Counted from the first letter of the stretch, positions 38,338 to 47,653 are shown. The stretch: 64,000 nt of DNA from Microbacterium sp. EST19A (GCF_019969685.1 NZ_JAHXYZ010000002.1:1054001-1118000); one strand, 5' to 3'. Numbers and translations are program-made. Notes: generated by a model not told the origin, from the sequence alone.

Positions 38338-39845
38338 CCGGCGGTGTCTACCCTCTCCGGGGGAACGGTGCGCCCGAGCAGCGCTTCGCGGGCGACCAGG
38401 GCCCCGAGCCGGCTGGCGGCGGCGACCTCGATCGTCGGCAGGGGCAGCGGATGCCGCGCCGGCAGGCCCACGTTCACCACGACAGCACGCGGGTCGCGCT
38501 CGGCGGCCCGTTCGACGAGGGCTCGCTGTGCGGCATCCGTATCGGGTCGATCGATCAGCAGCACGGTGGTGCCGGATGCCGCGGCGACCTCGTCGAGCAC
38601 CCTGTCCTGTTCGGAGACCGCGTTGCTCGCGACATCCAGCCGCACGCGGTAGCCGTCAGCGGCCAGAGCGCCGGAGACGTAGCCGGCGGCGCTGTCGACG
38701 GCCAGCGAGGAGCGGCGGCGTGCGTCGACGACCGCGACCTCGGATGCCGCCGTGGGGGCTCCCCCGACGACTGCCACGGCGCGCCGCACGATCGCGGCGG
38801 CGTCGAAGTCATCCGCGATGTCGTGATGCCGCTCCGCTGCCGAGCGCAGCTTCGTGGCGAGCGCGGCGACCCGTCCTGCGGCCTCCTCGACGCGCTCCCG
38901 CGGCAGGGAGCCGTCACGCAGAGCGGCGACGATCCCGTCGCGGGCGGCGAGGAAGTCACGGCGGTCCTGATCCGGCAGCGCCGCGGCGCCCGGATTGGTG
39001 GGGTTGCCGATGCAGAGGAGGTCGGCTCCCGCGGCGAGCGCGAGAGCGGCACCGCCGTCGATTCCGACGGTCTCACGGATCGCGGCCATGTCGAGGGCGT
39101 CGGTGATGACGACGCCGTCGAAGCCCCATTCGCGCAGCATCCCGAGCACCCGAGGGTTGAGGGTCGCGGGCGCCTCGCCCCACGCGGGGACGACGATGTG
39201 CGCCGTCATGACGGCATCCACTCCGGCGTCGATCGCGGCGCGGAAGGGCTCGAGGTGCACGCGTTCGAACTCCTCGATGTCGAGCGAGATCTCCGGCAGA
39301 GCGTGGTGCGAGTCGACGTGCGTGTCGCCGTGGCCCGGGAAGTGCTTGACGCACGCGGCGACCGCGCCGTCCTGGATGCCGTCGACCGTGGCGACCACAT
39401 GCCGCGAGACGAGCTCCTCGTCCGCGCCGAAGGCCCGCACGCCGATGACGGGGTTGCTCGGGTCGGTGTTGACGTCGGCGACCGGTCCGAGGATCACGTT
39501 CGCCCCGATCGCGCGCACCCGTCGGGCGAGCTCCGCGCCCGTCCTCTCGGTGGCGATGAGGTCGTCGAGCAGACCCAGCTGCGCGGCACCGGGGACGGTC
39601 GAGCCGGACGCGGATTCGAGCCTGGTGACGCTGCCGCCCTCTTCGTCGATGCCGATCAGCGCATCGGGATTGGCGGCGAGGATCGCGGCGCTGAGGTCGG
39701 CGAGCCCGTCGCCCACGTTCTGTCCGAAATAGACCACTCCGGCGAGACCGTCGCGCAGTTCGTCGAGGAGCCACGCCGGTGCCTCGGTTCCGAGGAACCC
39801 GGGCCAGAGCACGCCGTTGGCGAGACGCTCGAGGTCGGCGCTCAT
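38334..39845 (-). CDS. nagZ: Glycoside hydrolase family 3, beta-N-acetylhexosaminidase
   Basis: The 503-residue enzyme carries the NagZ-type motif KHFPGHGDTHVDSHHALP (about 167-184), whose Asp-His dyad is the acid/base specific to GH3 N-acetylglucosaminidases. The nucleophile Asp lies in VVITDALDM (about 242-250). It removes terminal beta-GlcNAc from muropeptides or chito-oligosaccharides. There is no signal peptide, so it acts in the cytoplasm on imported substrate. Its ATG overlaps the permease stop. Residues about 340-503 form an extra C-terminal domain seen in longer actinobacterial NagZ proteins. Confidence 0.88.
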   Translation of the reverse strand: MSADLERLANGVLWPGFLGTEAPAWLLDELRDGLAGVVYFGQNVGDGLADLSAAILAANPDALIGIDEEGGSVTRLESASGSTVPGAAQLGLLDDLIATERTGAELARRVRAIGANVILGPVADVNTDPSNPVIGVRAFGADEELVSRHVVATVDGIQDGAVAACVKHFPGHGDTHVDSHHALPEISLDIEEFERVHLEPFRAAIDAGVDAVMTAHIVVPAWGEAPATLNPRVLGMLREWGFDGVVITDALDMAAIRETVGIDGGAALALAAGADLLCIGNPTNPGAAALPDQDRRDFLAARDGIVAALRDGSLPRERVEEAAGRVAALATKLRSAAERHHDIADDFDAAAIVRRAVAVVGGAPTAASEVAVVDARRRSSLAVDSAAGYVSGALAADGYRVRLDVASNAVSEQDRVLDEVAAASGTTVLLIDRPDTDAAQRALVERAAERDPRAVVVNVGLPARHPLPLPTIEVAAASRLGALVAREALLGRTVPPERVDTAG

Positions 39846-40675
39846 CCCTTCACCGCCCCTGCGACCATGCCGGAGGCGAGACGACGCTGAACGATCACGA
39901 AGAAGATCATGACAGGAACGGTGATGATCGTCGACGCGGCCATGATGCTGCCCCAGTCGTTGGCGAACAGGCCGAAGAACGACTTCAGACCGATCGAGAC
40001 CGTGTACTGGTCGGTCTCGGCGCCGAGGATCGTCATCGCGAAGATGAACTCGTTCCACGCGGTGATGAAGCTGAAGATGCTGGTCGCGACGAGGCCGGGC
40101 ATGACGAGCGGCAGCAGGATCGAGCGGAACATCCGCCACCAGCTCGCGCCGTCGATGTACGCGGCCTCTTCGAGCTCGACGGGCACGGCGGCGACGAAGC
40201 CGCGCAGCATCCAGATGCCGAACGCGAGCGAGAGGGCGATGTAGACGATCATCAGGCCGAGGATGCTGTTCAGCAGTCCGAGGCTCTTCACCTGGAGGAA
40301 CAGCGGGATCACGAGCGCCTCGAGCGGCACCATCTGCACGACGAGGATCAGCATCAGCACCGTGGTGCGGAACTTGAACCGGAAGCGCGCGACGGCCACC
40401 GCCGCCAGCAGGCAGACGAGAGCGCTCACGAGAACCGTCACGAGGGCGACGATCGCGGAGTTGCGCAGGAACGTGCCGAAGCCGCCCTCGTTCAGCACGA
40501 AAGCGAAGTTGTCGAACGTGAACTCCTGCGGGAGCAGCGACTGCCCGCCGCTCGAGGCCTTCTTGTCGAAGGCGCTGGACACCATCCAGTAGACCGGGAA
40601 CAGCGTGAAGATCAGGACCGCGGCGACCGCGATGCCGAGTCCGATGCGGGACCGGAGCGAGGCGCGGGGGTTCAC
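39842..40675 (-). CDS. Sugar ABC transporter permease, MalG type
   Basis: The 277-residue permease has six hydrophobic helices, starting with SRIGLGIAVAAVLIFTLFPV. The EAA loop is ELEEAAYIDGASWWRMFRSI, which contacts the ATPase. No ATPase gene is in this operon, so it probably uses a shared MsiK-like ATPase encoded elsewhere, as is common in actinobacteria. The start overlaps the upstream permease by 4 bp. Confidence 0.92.
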   Translation of the reverse strand: MNPRASLRSRIGLGIAVAAVLIFTLFPVYWMVSSAFDKKASSGGQSLLPQEFTFDNFAFVLNEGGFGTFLRNSAIVALVTVLVSALVCLLAAVAVARFRFKFRTTVLMLILVVQMVPLEALVIPLFLQVKSLGLLNSILGLMIVYIALSLAFGIWMLRGFVAAVPVELEEAAYIDGASWWRMFRSILLPLVMPGLVATSIFSFITAWNEFIFAMTILGAETDQYTVSIGLKSFFGLFANDWGSIMAASTIITVPVMIFFVIVQRRLASGMVAGAVKG

Positions 40676-41649
40676 AGCTCGTCCTCCTTCATGAGGGAGC
40701 GGATGTAGACGATCGTGATGCCGATCAGGACGAGCGTCAGCAGCACCGCGAGCGCGGCACCGAAGCCGTAGCGGTTCTGGCCGAACGACTCGACGTACGA
40801 CCAGACGCCGAGGTTGAGCACGGAACGGTTACCGCCCGATCCGCCCGGCATCAGGTACACCTGCGCGAACACCTTGAAGTCCCAGATGGTCGACAGGATG
40901 ATCACGACCGAGAACACCGGCTTGAGCGTCGGGAAGATGATCTTCCAGAAGCGGCGCCAGGCGCCTGCACCGTCGAGGGCGGCCGCCTCGAGCATCTCCT
41001 TCGAGACGCCGAGGAGTCCGGCGAGCACCGTGATCGCGACGAACGGGAAGCCGTGGTGCACGACGTTGAGGAGCACGATGGCGTAGAACGACCACTGGTT
41101 CGTGAACCAGTTGACCGAGCCGTCCATGAGGCCGAGGTCCTTGAGGACGGAGTTGAAGATGCCGCGGTCGGCATCGAAGATGAAGGTCCAGACGTACGTG
41201 CCGGTCACGGCGGGCATCGCCCACGCGACCATGATGCAGCTGGAGACGATGACGCGCCAGGTCGTGCCGAGGCGGGCCAGCAGCAGGGCGACGAGCGTGC
41301 CGACTGCGACGGTGACGAACACGGCGACGGCCGCGAACCCGACCGTGTTGGGCAGCACCACCGTCCAGAGCGTCGGGTTGGTGAGCGCCTCGGCGTAGTT
41401 CTCGAGACCGATCCAGTTGCTCTCGCCGGTGTTGATCTCACGGAGACCGTAGTCCTGCAGCGAGTAGATGACGACCTGGACGAGCGGCCAGAGCATGAGC
41501 ACCGCGAGGATGATCAGCCCGGGAGCGAGGAGGAGCCAGGGGCGAGCCGTGAGGAGCGAGATGCCTCGCTTCTGTCGGCTGCCGCCGACCACGGAGGCGG
41601 AGGTGGACTCCGCCTTCGTGGTCGGCAGTGGCGCTTGCACCATCGACAT
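40672..41649 (-). CDS. Sugar ABC transporter permease, MalF type
   Basis: The 325-residue permease starts with a cytoplasmic segment followed by LLLAPGLIILAVLMLWPLVQ. The EAA loop is SKEMLEAAALDGAGAWRRFW. It forms the channel with the MalG-type protein. It lies 15 bp after the binding-protein gene in the same operon. Confidence 0.92.
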   Translation of the reverse strand: MSMVQAPLPTTKAESTSASVVGGSRQKRGISLLTARPWLLLAPGLIILAVLMLWPLVQVVIYSLQDYGLREINTGESNWIGLENYAEALTNPTLWTVVLPNTVGFAAVAVFVTVAVGTLVALLLARLGTTWRVIVSSCIMVAWAMPAVTGTYVWTFIFDADRGIFNSVLKDLGLMDGSVNWFTNQWSFYAIVLLNVVHHGFPFVAITVLAGLLGVSKEMLEAAALDGAGAWRRFWKIIFPTLKPVFSVVIILSTIWDFKVFAQVYLMPGGSGGNRSVLNLGVWSYVESFGQNRYGFGAALAVLLTLVLIGITIVYIRSLMKEDEL

Positions 41650-41664
41650 GGAAGGGATGCTTCC

Positions 41665-42951
41665 TTACTGGTTGAGCAGTTCGGTCATCTCGGCAGCGGC
41701 ATCCTTCGTCGCCGTGGCGACGTCCTTCTGCCCGCTGAGGATGGCCTGGATCATGGAGTTGGTCGTCTTCTTCGCCTGGACGGCGCCGAAGTTCGGCGTG
41801 ACCGGGACGGATGCTCCGCCGTCGACCATCTGCTCGGCGAACGGTGCGACCAGCGGGTCGGTCGAGGCCAGGGCCTCCTCCATCGCGGACTGGACGCCCG
41901 GGAAGTAGCCGGTCTCGTTCGACCACTGCTCGGCGAACTCGCCGGTGGTCATGAGCTTGACGAACTCCCACGCCAGGTCGGGGTTCTTCGTGGTGTTGAA
42001 GACCGACAGGTGCGATCCGCCGAGCACGGACGGGGCGATGCCGCCGTCTTCGCCGGGGATGACCGCCGCGCCGATCTTGCCCTCGAGGTCGGGGTTCGCC
42101 TCGATGAGCGCCTTCGGAGTCCAGGAGCCCGAGAGCATCATGGCGACGTTGCCCTGCGTGAACGCGTCACGGAGGTCGGTCTCCTTCCAGGTGGTGGCAC
42201 CGGCCGAGGAGAAGCCGTACTCGGTGGCGAGGCCCGTGTAGAACTCGATGCCGGCCTGCGACTCCTTGCTGTCGAGCTCGCTGGTCCACTCGTCGCCGTC
42301 CTGCGTGGCGATCTCGCCGCCCGCGCCCCAGACCCAGGGGTAGACCTGGAACTCGGCGTCACCGGCGACCGGGAACGGGAGCATGTCGGGCTTCGCGGCC
42401 TTGATGGCCTCGCCCGCGGTGACGATGTCGTCCCACGTCTTCGGGGCCTCGAGACCGAGCTCCTCGAACACGTCGGTGCGGTACACGATCGAGCGAACGC
42501 CCGCGTACCACGGCATGCCGTAGAGCTCGTCGTCGTAGGTGCCGGCGACCGCGAGGCCCTCGACGAGGTCGTCGCGCAGGCCCTTCTCGGCGTCGACGTA
42601 CTCGTCGAGCGGCTCGAGCGCGCCGGCGTCGGCGAACTCGGCGGTCCAGGTGGTGCCCGTCTCGGCGATGTCGGGGGTGGTCTGGCCGGCGATCGAGGTC
42701 ACGAAGCGATCGTGGGCGTCGGCCCACTGGATCTCCTCGATGTTGACGGTCGCACCCGTCTCCTCTTCGAAGGCCGCGGAGACCTTGTCGTAGAAGGCGG
42801 TCGCGTCGGGGTTGGTGCCCTTCATGATCCAGACGGTGAGCTCCTGGCCCTCTCCGTCGGTGCCGCTCTCGGTGGCGCCGCCGGCGCAGGCCGCAAGGCC
42901 GAGCGTGGCCGCGGCGCCCAGCGCCACGACCGGAAGAATGCGCTTGTGCAT
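41665..42951 (-). CDS. Sugar-binding lipoprotein, SBP_bac_1 family
   Basis: The 428-residue lipoprotein has signal peptide LPVVALGAAATLGLAAC (lipid Cys at about 21). The family 1 fold follows: ELTVWIMKGTNPDATAFYDK, then QTTPDIAETGTTWTAEFADA and a hinge with MMLSGSWTPKALIEANPDLE. Such proteins bind oligosaccharides or N-acetylglucosamine/chitobiose (NgcE/DasA kinds). With the NagZ-like gene downstream, a GlcNAc-containing ligand is likely. First gene of a five-gene operon. Confidence 0.92.
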   Translation of the reverse strand: MHKRILPVVALGAAATLGLAACAGGATESGTDGEGQELTVWIMKGTNPDATAFYDKVSAAFEEETGATVNIEEIQWADAHDRFVTSIAGQTTPDIAETGTTWTAEFADAGALEPLDEYVDAEKGLRDDLVEGLAVAGTYDDELYGMPWYAGVRSIVYRTDVFEELGLEAPKTWDDIVTAGEAIKAAKPDMLPFPVAGDAEFQVYPWVWGAGGEIATQDGDEWTSELDSKESQAGIEFYTGLATEYGFSSAGATTWKETDLRDAFTQGNVAMMLSGSWTPKALIEANPDLEGKIGAAVIPGEDGGIAPSVLGGSHLSVFNTTKNPDLAWEFVKLMTTGEFAEQWSNETGYFPGVQSAMEEALASTDPLVAPFAEQMVDGGASVPVTPNFGAVQAKKTTNSMIQAILSGQKDVATATKDAAAEMTELLNQ

Positions 42952-43012
42952 CAGGGGATCTCCTCTTCGAAATTTCTCCTGGCGGGCATCGGATGCTCAC
43001 CTGGTAGGAAAA

Positions 43013-43041
43013 AGTATCCACGACTAACTAATTCCCTGCAA
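43013..43041 (-). promoter_or_regulatory. Promoter and possible operator of amino-sugar operon
   Basis: On the minus strand TTGCAG (43036-43041), a 17-bp spacer and GATACT (43013-43018). The dyad TAACT-N11-AGTTA overlaps the -35 box; the RpiR protein encoded at the operon end is a candidate ligand. Confidence 0.5.
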
Positions 43042-43118
43042 GTTACTCCCACAATTGTCATGCGCCCGTAACATCAGCCCTTCCGGCAGTTTCCCGGCTG
43101 GCTGTGCAGCCGCGTGGG

Positions 43119-43124
43119 TATGCT
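43119..43124 (+). promoter_or_regulatory. -10 box of LCP gene
   Basis: TATGCT ends 7 nt before the ATG at 43132, favouring that start over GTG 43114 or ATG 43120. Confidence 0.45.
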
Positions 43125-43131
43125 CGCCCGC

Positions 43132-44391
43132 ATGCCCAGACCCGCCCGAGACCGCGACCGCTCCGCGCTCCCGCGCCACGCAGACGTGAAGAAGCGCACC
43201 GGTGTCCCCCGGTTCCTGAAGATCGCGGGGATCGTCGTGGCGATCGTCCTGACGTCCGCCATCGCCGTCGCCGCATTCGTTGTCGTCGACCTCTTCAACC
43301 GCGTCGGAGACGGAGCCGTGACCCTCGAGGACGCGCCCGATGTCGAGCCCCCGTCGATCGGCGCGTACGACGGCGAGTTCAGCATCCTCATCATCGGCAC
43401 CGACGAGTGCGGAGAGGTGTCGACGGGACTCCTGGGCAAGCGCTGCTCGGACGCCGACGGCGGCGTGCTCAACGACGTGAACCTCCTCGTGCACGTCTCG
43501 GCGGAGCCGCGCAACGTCACGGTCGTGTCGTTGCCGCGAGACCTCATGGTCCCGGTTCCCGAATGCACCCGTCCCGACGGCTCGGTCGCCTCTGCGCTGT
43601 CGAAGGCGTCGATCAACACGGTGTTCGAGCACGCCGGACTGTCCTGCGTCGCCAAGACGGTCACCGACCTCTCCGGCATCCCGATCCCCTTCGCGGCCAA
43701 AATCTCGTTCGACGGGGTCATGGAGGTCACCGAGGCCATCGGAGGCGTCGAGGTCTGCATCGGCGGCGACGGCATCCGCGACGAGGAGACGGGCATCGAC
43801 TGGCCCGCCGGCCTGCGCACCGTGTCGGGCATCGAGGCCCTGCAGTTCATCCGCACCCGGCACGGCGTGGGCGACGGAAGCGACCTGGCACGCATCTCCA
43901 ACCAGCAGCAGTACATGTCGCGGCTGGTGAGGAAGGTCCTGAGCGAGGAAGTGCTCACCGACCCGGCGACGGTCCTCCGCCTCGCGAACACGATCGTCGA
44001 CAACGTCGACCCGAGCGACGAGCTGAGCAACCCCGTCCGGCTCGCGCAGCTGGGGCTCGCGATCAAGGATGTGCCGTTCTCCGAATTCGCATTCGTGCAG
44101 TACCCCAGCTTCCCCGACCCGGACAAGCCCGACCAGAAGGTGATTCCGAACCTCGACGCCGCAGAGACGATCTGGGCGGCGTTGAAGGCGGGTCAGCCGG
44201 TGCAGCTCACCGGCGACGTCGCGAACAACGGCGGAGTCGAGCTCGTCACCCCCGATCCCGGCGCGACCACGGATCCGGCACCGAGCGGCGCCCCCTCCAC
44301 CGAGACTCCGGCGCCGCGCGCCACCCTCGACCCGAGCATCTCCGGGCAGACCGCCGAACAGGAGACCTGCGCGAACGGCAAGCAGGACTGA
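43132..44391 (+). CDS. LytR-CpsA-Psr family wall-polymer ligase
   Basis: The 419-residue protein has a cytoplasmic basic N-terminus, one membrane helix (ILKIAG-type; IAGIVVAIVLTSAIAVAAFV) and an extracellular LCP domain (about 80-290). Family motifs are VTVVSLPRDLMVPVP, SKASINTVFEHAG and GIEALQFIRTRHGVGDGSDL followed by ARISNQQQYM. LCP proteins transfer teichoic-acid-like or arabinogalactan polymers from lipid carriers to peptidoglycan. A Pro/Thr/Ser-rich tail ends the protein. Confidence 0.9.
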   Translation: MPRPARDRDRSALPRHADVKKRTGVPRFLKIAGIVVAIVLTSAIAVAAFVVVDLFNRVGDGAVTLEDAPDVEPPSIGAYDGEFSILIIGTDECGEVSTGLLGKRCSDADGGVLNDVNLLVHVSAEPRNVTVVSLPRDLMVPVPECTRPDGSVASALSKASINTVFEHAGLSCVAKTVTDLSGIPIPFAAKISFDGVMEVTEAIGGVEVCIGGDGIRDEETGIDWPAGLRTVSGIEALQFIRTRHGVGDGSDLARISNQQQYMSRLVRKVLSEEVLTDPATVLRLANTIVDNVDPSDELSNPVRLAQLGLAIKDVPFSEFAFVQYPSFPDPDKPDQKVIPNLDAAETIWAALKAGQPVQLTGDVANNGGVELVTPDPGATTDPAPSGAPSTETPAPRATLDPSISGQTAEQETCANGKQD

Positions 44392-44411
44392 TCGCGGCGC
44401 GCGCGGGCGCG

Positions 44412-44417
44412 TAGGCT
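44412..44417 (+). promoter_or_regulatory. -10 box of spermidine-synthase-like gene
   Basis: TAGGCT ends 7 nt before the ATG at 44425. Confidence 0.45.
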
Positions 44418-44424
44418 CGACGGT

Positions 44425-45285
44425 ATGGGCCGGATGCGATCGCGTGACACCGAGCATCCGCAGGCCCGGCTCGATCACGGCGGCATCGCGCGGATCGTGC
44501 CGTCGGAGTTCACCAGCGGGTTCGAGCTCGTCGTCGACGAGACGCCGCAGTCGCATGTCGACCTCGACGACCCGACGCATCTGCACTTCGAGTACATCGT
44601 GCGGATGGGTGCGGTGATCGATCAGCTCCCTGCGGGACCCCTCACGGCGGTGCACCTCGGTGCGGGCGCGCTGACCATCCCCCGCTACATCGACGCCACC
44701 CGTCCCGGATCGCGCCAACAGGTCATCGAGCTCGAGGCGCCGCTCGCCCAACTCGTGCGCGAGCATCTCCCGCTGCCCAAGGGCGCAGGCATCCGCATCC
44801 GCATCGGCGATGCGAGAGAGGGTGTGCGCAGGCTCCCGGCCGCCCTGCAGTCGAACTGCGACCTCGTCGTCTCCGACGTGTACTCGGGCGCGCAGACACC
44901 CGCTCACCTCACCAGCATCGAGTTCTACCGGGAGCTCGCCGCCCTGCTCGCCCCCGCCGGCGTGCTGCTGGTGAACGTCGCGGACGGTCCGGGTCTCGCT
45001 TTCGCCCGACGCCAGGCGGCCACGATCGCCGAGGTGCTGCCCGAGATCGGCGTCCTCGCCGACACGCAGGTGCTGAAGGGGCGTCGCTTCGGGAACCTCG
45101 TGATCGCGGCATCCGCTGCCCCGCTCCCGACCGAGTGGCTGCCCCGCATGCTGGCGGCCGGACCACACCCCGCCAAGATCGCGCAGGGCGCCGAGGTGGA
45201 CGCCTTCGTGCAGGGCGCGCGCGTCGTGACGGATGCCGACGCCGTGGCGTCGCCGCGCCCCGACGCGTCGCTCTTCCTGCGCTGA
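44425..45285 (+). CDS. Spermidine synthase-like methyltransferase-fold protein
   Basis: The 286-residue protein has a Rossmann fold with the cofactor-binding motif TAVHLGAGALTIPRYID (about 74-90), QVIELEAPLAQLVREHL, and the active-site-like SDVYSGAQTPAHLTSIEFYR. Similar proteins in actinobacteria are annotated as spermidine synthases or fused-domain homologues, but polyamine activity is often unproven because key substrate residues vary. It forms a plus-strand cluster with the two genes that follow. Confidence 0.7.
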   Translation: MGRMRSRDTEHPQARLDHGGIARIVPSEFTSGFELVVDETPQSHVDLDDPTHLHFEYIVRMGAVIDQLPAGPLTAVHLGAGALTIPRYIDATRPGSRQQVIELEAPLAQLVREHLPLPKGAGIRIRIGDAREGVRRLPAALQSNCDLVVSDVYSGAQTPAHLTSIEFYRELAALLAPAGVLLVNVADGPGLAFARRQAATIAEVLPEIGVLADTQVLKGRRFGNLVIAASAAPLPTEWLPRMLAAGPHPAKIAQGAEVDAFVQGARVVTDADAVASPRPDASLFLR

Positions 45286-45394
45286 ACGCAGCCGTCGTCC
45301 GACTTCTCGAGCGGATGCCGTCGCCCGGGGCGCGCCGCCCGGAAGACCGAGCGAGCGCCAGGCAGACTGGACGGGGACGCGCGGAAGGAGAGCA

Positions 45395-45922
45395 ATGAGT
45401 TTCATCCAGGGATACGACCAGGAGACCCTCCGCGAGCTGGTCGATCTCGACGAGTGCGCGGTGCGCCTCGCGGAGATCGACGCGCAGCGCAGCCTCCCGG
45501 CGCTCCTCGAGCGCGTGTGGCTGCTCAAGGTGCTCGACCGGCTCGACGAGGCGCTCGCGCTGGCCGACGACGCGGTGCGGCAGGCGCGGATGGCGGGCAC
45601 CCGAAAGGACGTGCTGCGCGCACGTGTGCTGCACGCGACCGTGCTGCAGTATCGGGGCGCGTACGCCGCCGCCGAGCAGGAGCTGTCGACCTGCGCGGCC
45701 GAGGCCGAGGGGCAGCGCTGGCTGTCGATCGCCGCCTTCGCGCACCACCATCACGGCAAGAACGCCTACGACGCACGCGACTACGAGACGGCGCGCGAGA
45801 GCTTCAAGCAGTCGCTGTTCCTGCGGCGCGAATCCGGCGCGGAGGATCGCGATCTCGAGACCGCGCTGCTCGCGATCGAGGCGGCGGAGCGTCGCCGTTC
45901 CGAGCAGCTCGTGGCGGGCTGA
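45395..45922 (+). CDS. TPR-like helical repeat protein
   Basis: The 175-residue protein is all helical with TPR-like units: LLKVLDRLDEALALADDAVR, VLHATVLQYRGAYAAAEQEL and AFAHHHHGKNAYDARDYETA. It probably mediates protein contacts. The ATG follows GAAGGAGA, so this gene is not leaderless and may be co-transcribed with the gene before it. No defined family function. Confidence 0.65.
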   Translation: MSFIQGYDQETLRELVDLDECAVRLAEIDAQRSLPALLERVWLLKVLDRLDEALALADDAVRQARMAGTRKDVLRARVLHATVLQYRGAYAAAEQELSTCAAEAEGQRWLSIAAFAHHHHGKNAYDARDYETARESFKQSLFLRRESGAEDRDLETALLAIEAAERRRSEQLVAG

Positions 45923-45955
45923 GCAGGCCTCGACCGCGATGTCGCCGGCATGGCT

Positions 45956-45961
45956 TAGCCT
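45956..45961 (+). promoter_or_regulatory. -10 box of SprT-like gene
   Basis: TAGCCT ends 6 nt before the ATG at 45968. Confidence 0.45.
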
Positions 45962-45967
45962 GGGCCC

Positions 45968-46456
45968 ATGGCGGAACTTGACCGTGTGCGCATCTGGGGC
46001 GAGGCACTGATCAGACTGCATCTCGATGACAGCTGGTCGTTCGGCTTCGACAACGCGAAGCGCCGTGCCGGACTGTGCGATTACACGAAGAAGCGCATCA
46101 CCGTGTCGCGGTATCTCGCGGCCCGCTTCGAAGACGACGAGATCCATCAGGTGCTCCTGCACGAGGTCGCCCACGCCCTGGCCGGGCACACCGCGGCGCA
46201 CGGAGCGGCGTGGAAGGTCGTCGCGCGCGACCTCGGCTACGTCGGCGGCACGACCCACCGCGGCGAGACCGCCGTCGAGCTCGCGCCCTGGGTCGGCCGC
46301 TGCCCCGCCGGTCACCTCACCTACCGACACCGCCGTCCGACGAGGGCGACGTCCTGCGCACGGTGCTCGCGCACGTTCGACGCGCGCTACGTGTTCGCCT
46401 GGACACGCCGAGAGATCACGACCGACGTGCGCCTGGCCGCACAGATGCCGCGCTGA
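45968..46456 (+). CDS. SprT-like zinc metalloprotease family protein
   Basis: The 162-residue protein has the zinc protease motif HEVAHALAGH at about 65-74 and a C-terminal zinc-ribbon-like part (CPAGHLTYRHRRPTRATSCA, CSRTF). SprT/Spartan relatives cleave DNA-protein cross-links in eukaryotes; bacterial members are poorly known. It is cytoplasmic, without signal peptide. Confidence 0.8.
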   Translation: MAELDRVRIWGEALIRLHLDDSWSFGFDNAKRRAGLCDYTKKRITVSRYLAARFEDDEIHQVLLHEVAHALAGHTAAHGAAWKVVARDLGYVGGTTHRGETAVELAPWVGRCPAGHLTYRHRRPTRATSCARCSRTFDARYVFAWTRREITTDVRLAAQMPR

Positions 46457-46491
46457 CCTTCCGCTCGACGCAGGTCGGTCCGGCCCTCGGA

Positions 46492-46929
46492 TCAGACGAC
46501 CGGGTCGACGGGATCGCGGTGGTCCGATGACGCGCCGTTCGCCGTGCCCGGCTGCGTCTCGCCGGGGGAGGTCGCGCTGCGGCGACGGACGAGGGCGGTG
46601 ACCGCACGCCATCCGACGAGGAACACCCCGAGCACGAGCGTCGCGACGACGATGAAGGGCACCTCGGCCGTGTCTCCGCTGAGGACGCGCAGAAGCATCC
46701 CGCCTGCGACGGTCACGATCCAGACGACCGCTCCCCACAGCACCGACCACGGCCGACGCGGCCGTGCGGGCAGGAGTGCCGCGAGCAGATGACCGACCAG
46801 CAGCGCGACGAGGAACGGCCAGGCGGTGAACAGGAAGCCCGCCGGGTTCTCGTCGTGAGAGGCGCGCCCGATCACGGCGAAGATCAGCACGAGCACGGCA
46901 TCGACGATGAGAGCGGGGAGGTATCTCAT
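46492..46929 (-). CDS. DUF3054 membrane protein
   Basis: The 145-residue protein has four hydrophobic helices and the family motif DAVLVLIFAVIGRASHDE at about 10-27. The C-terminal 35 residues are cytoplasmic and charged. DUF3054 proteins are widespread in actinobacteria with no known function. It converges on the SprT-like gene. Confidence 0.8.
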   Translation of the reverse strand: MRYLPALIVDAVLVLIFAVIGRASHDENPAGFLFTAWPFLVALLVGHLLAALLPARPRRPWSVLWGAVVWIVTVAGGMLLRVLSGDTAEVPFIVVATLVLGVFLVGWRAVTALVRRRSATSPGETQPGTANGASSDHRDPVDPVV

Positions 46930-46935
46930 GCCACG

Positions 46936-46941
46936 ACCCTA
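46936..46941 (-). promoter_or_regulatory. -10 box of DUF3054 gene
   Basis: TAGGGT on the minus strand ends 6 nt before the ATG at 46929. Confidence 0.45.
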
Positions 46942-46984
46942 CGTGGCCGTCGCGGCGAGCGTGCACGCCCCGCGGCAATGCCGC

Positions 46985-47647
46985 TCAGTCGAAGCGCGTG
47001 AACCGGCCGTCGGTCAGCACCGGGACGGCGTCGACGGCATCGAGCACGGCGGCATCCACCGGCGCGGTCGGCACCACACCCGATGCTGCCATCCGCGCGG
47101 TCGACGGGACGCCGATCTCGAGCTCGCGAGCGGAGCCGCTGGCACTGAGCATGTGCCGGAGCGCGCGGCGCAGGGCTCGGAATCCCTCCGCGGCGACAGC
47201 GGCATCCGGTGCGGTGTGGTCGATGCCCAGGTCGGTGAGCGCAGCGACGATCGCGCCTGCGCCGAGGTGATCCTCGACGGCGAAGCGGGGTTCTCCCACC
47301 TCGTCCCATTCGCCTGCCGCGATGATGGCGACCGACGTCCGCGCCTGCCGACGCTCCTGCACCGTCTGCACCGCCCGCGCGACCGCCGACGCATTGCGGA
47401 TCGCGCCGACCAGAACGGTGGCATCGGTGGCCGCGGCCGCCGTGGCGACGGCCGCGCCGTTGGTCGACCAGGCGACGGCATCCGCCAGTTCGATCTCAGC
47501 ACCGCCGGCGACGGCATCCGTCACCGTCGAGGAGAACCGCAGCACGTCGACGACCACGACGATGTCGGCCGGGGCCAGGCGGGCGAGCCCCGCGGTCCCC
47601 CAGTCGAGACGGACCTGATACGTGGACTGATCGAACGGCGACGGCAT
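46985..47647 (-). CDS. 2-phosphosulfolactate phosphatase family (ComB-like)
   Basis: The 220-residue protein has IVVVVDVLRFSSTVTDAVAG (about 29-48), the Asp-rich family signature, and VLVGAIRNASAVARAV. ComB removes phosphate from 2-phosphosulfolactate in coenzyme M synthesis in archaea. Actinobacteria do not make coenzyme M, so the substrate here is probably different. Stand-alone gene. Confidence 0.75.
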   Translation of the reverse strand: MPSPFDQSTYQVRLDWGTAGLARLAPADIVVVVDVLRFSSTVTDAVAGGAEIELADAVAWSTNGAAVATAAAATDATVLVGAIRNASAVARAVQTVQERRQARTSVAIIAAGEWDEVGEPRFAVEDHLGAGAIVAALTDLGIDHTAPDAAVAAEGFRALRRALRHMLSASGSARELEIGVPSTARMAASGVVPTAPVDAAVLDAVDAVPVLTDGRFTRFD

Positions 47648-47653
47648 CCGTCC

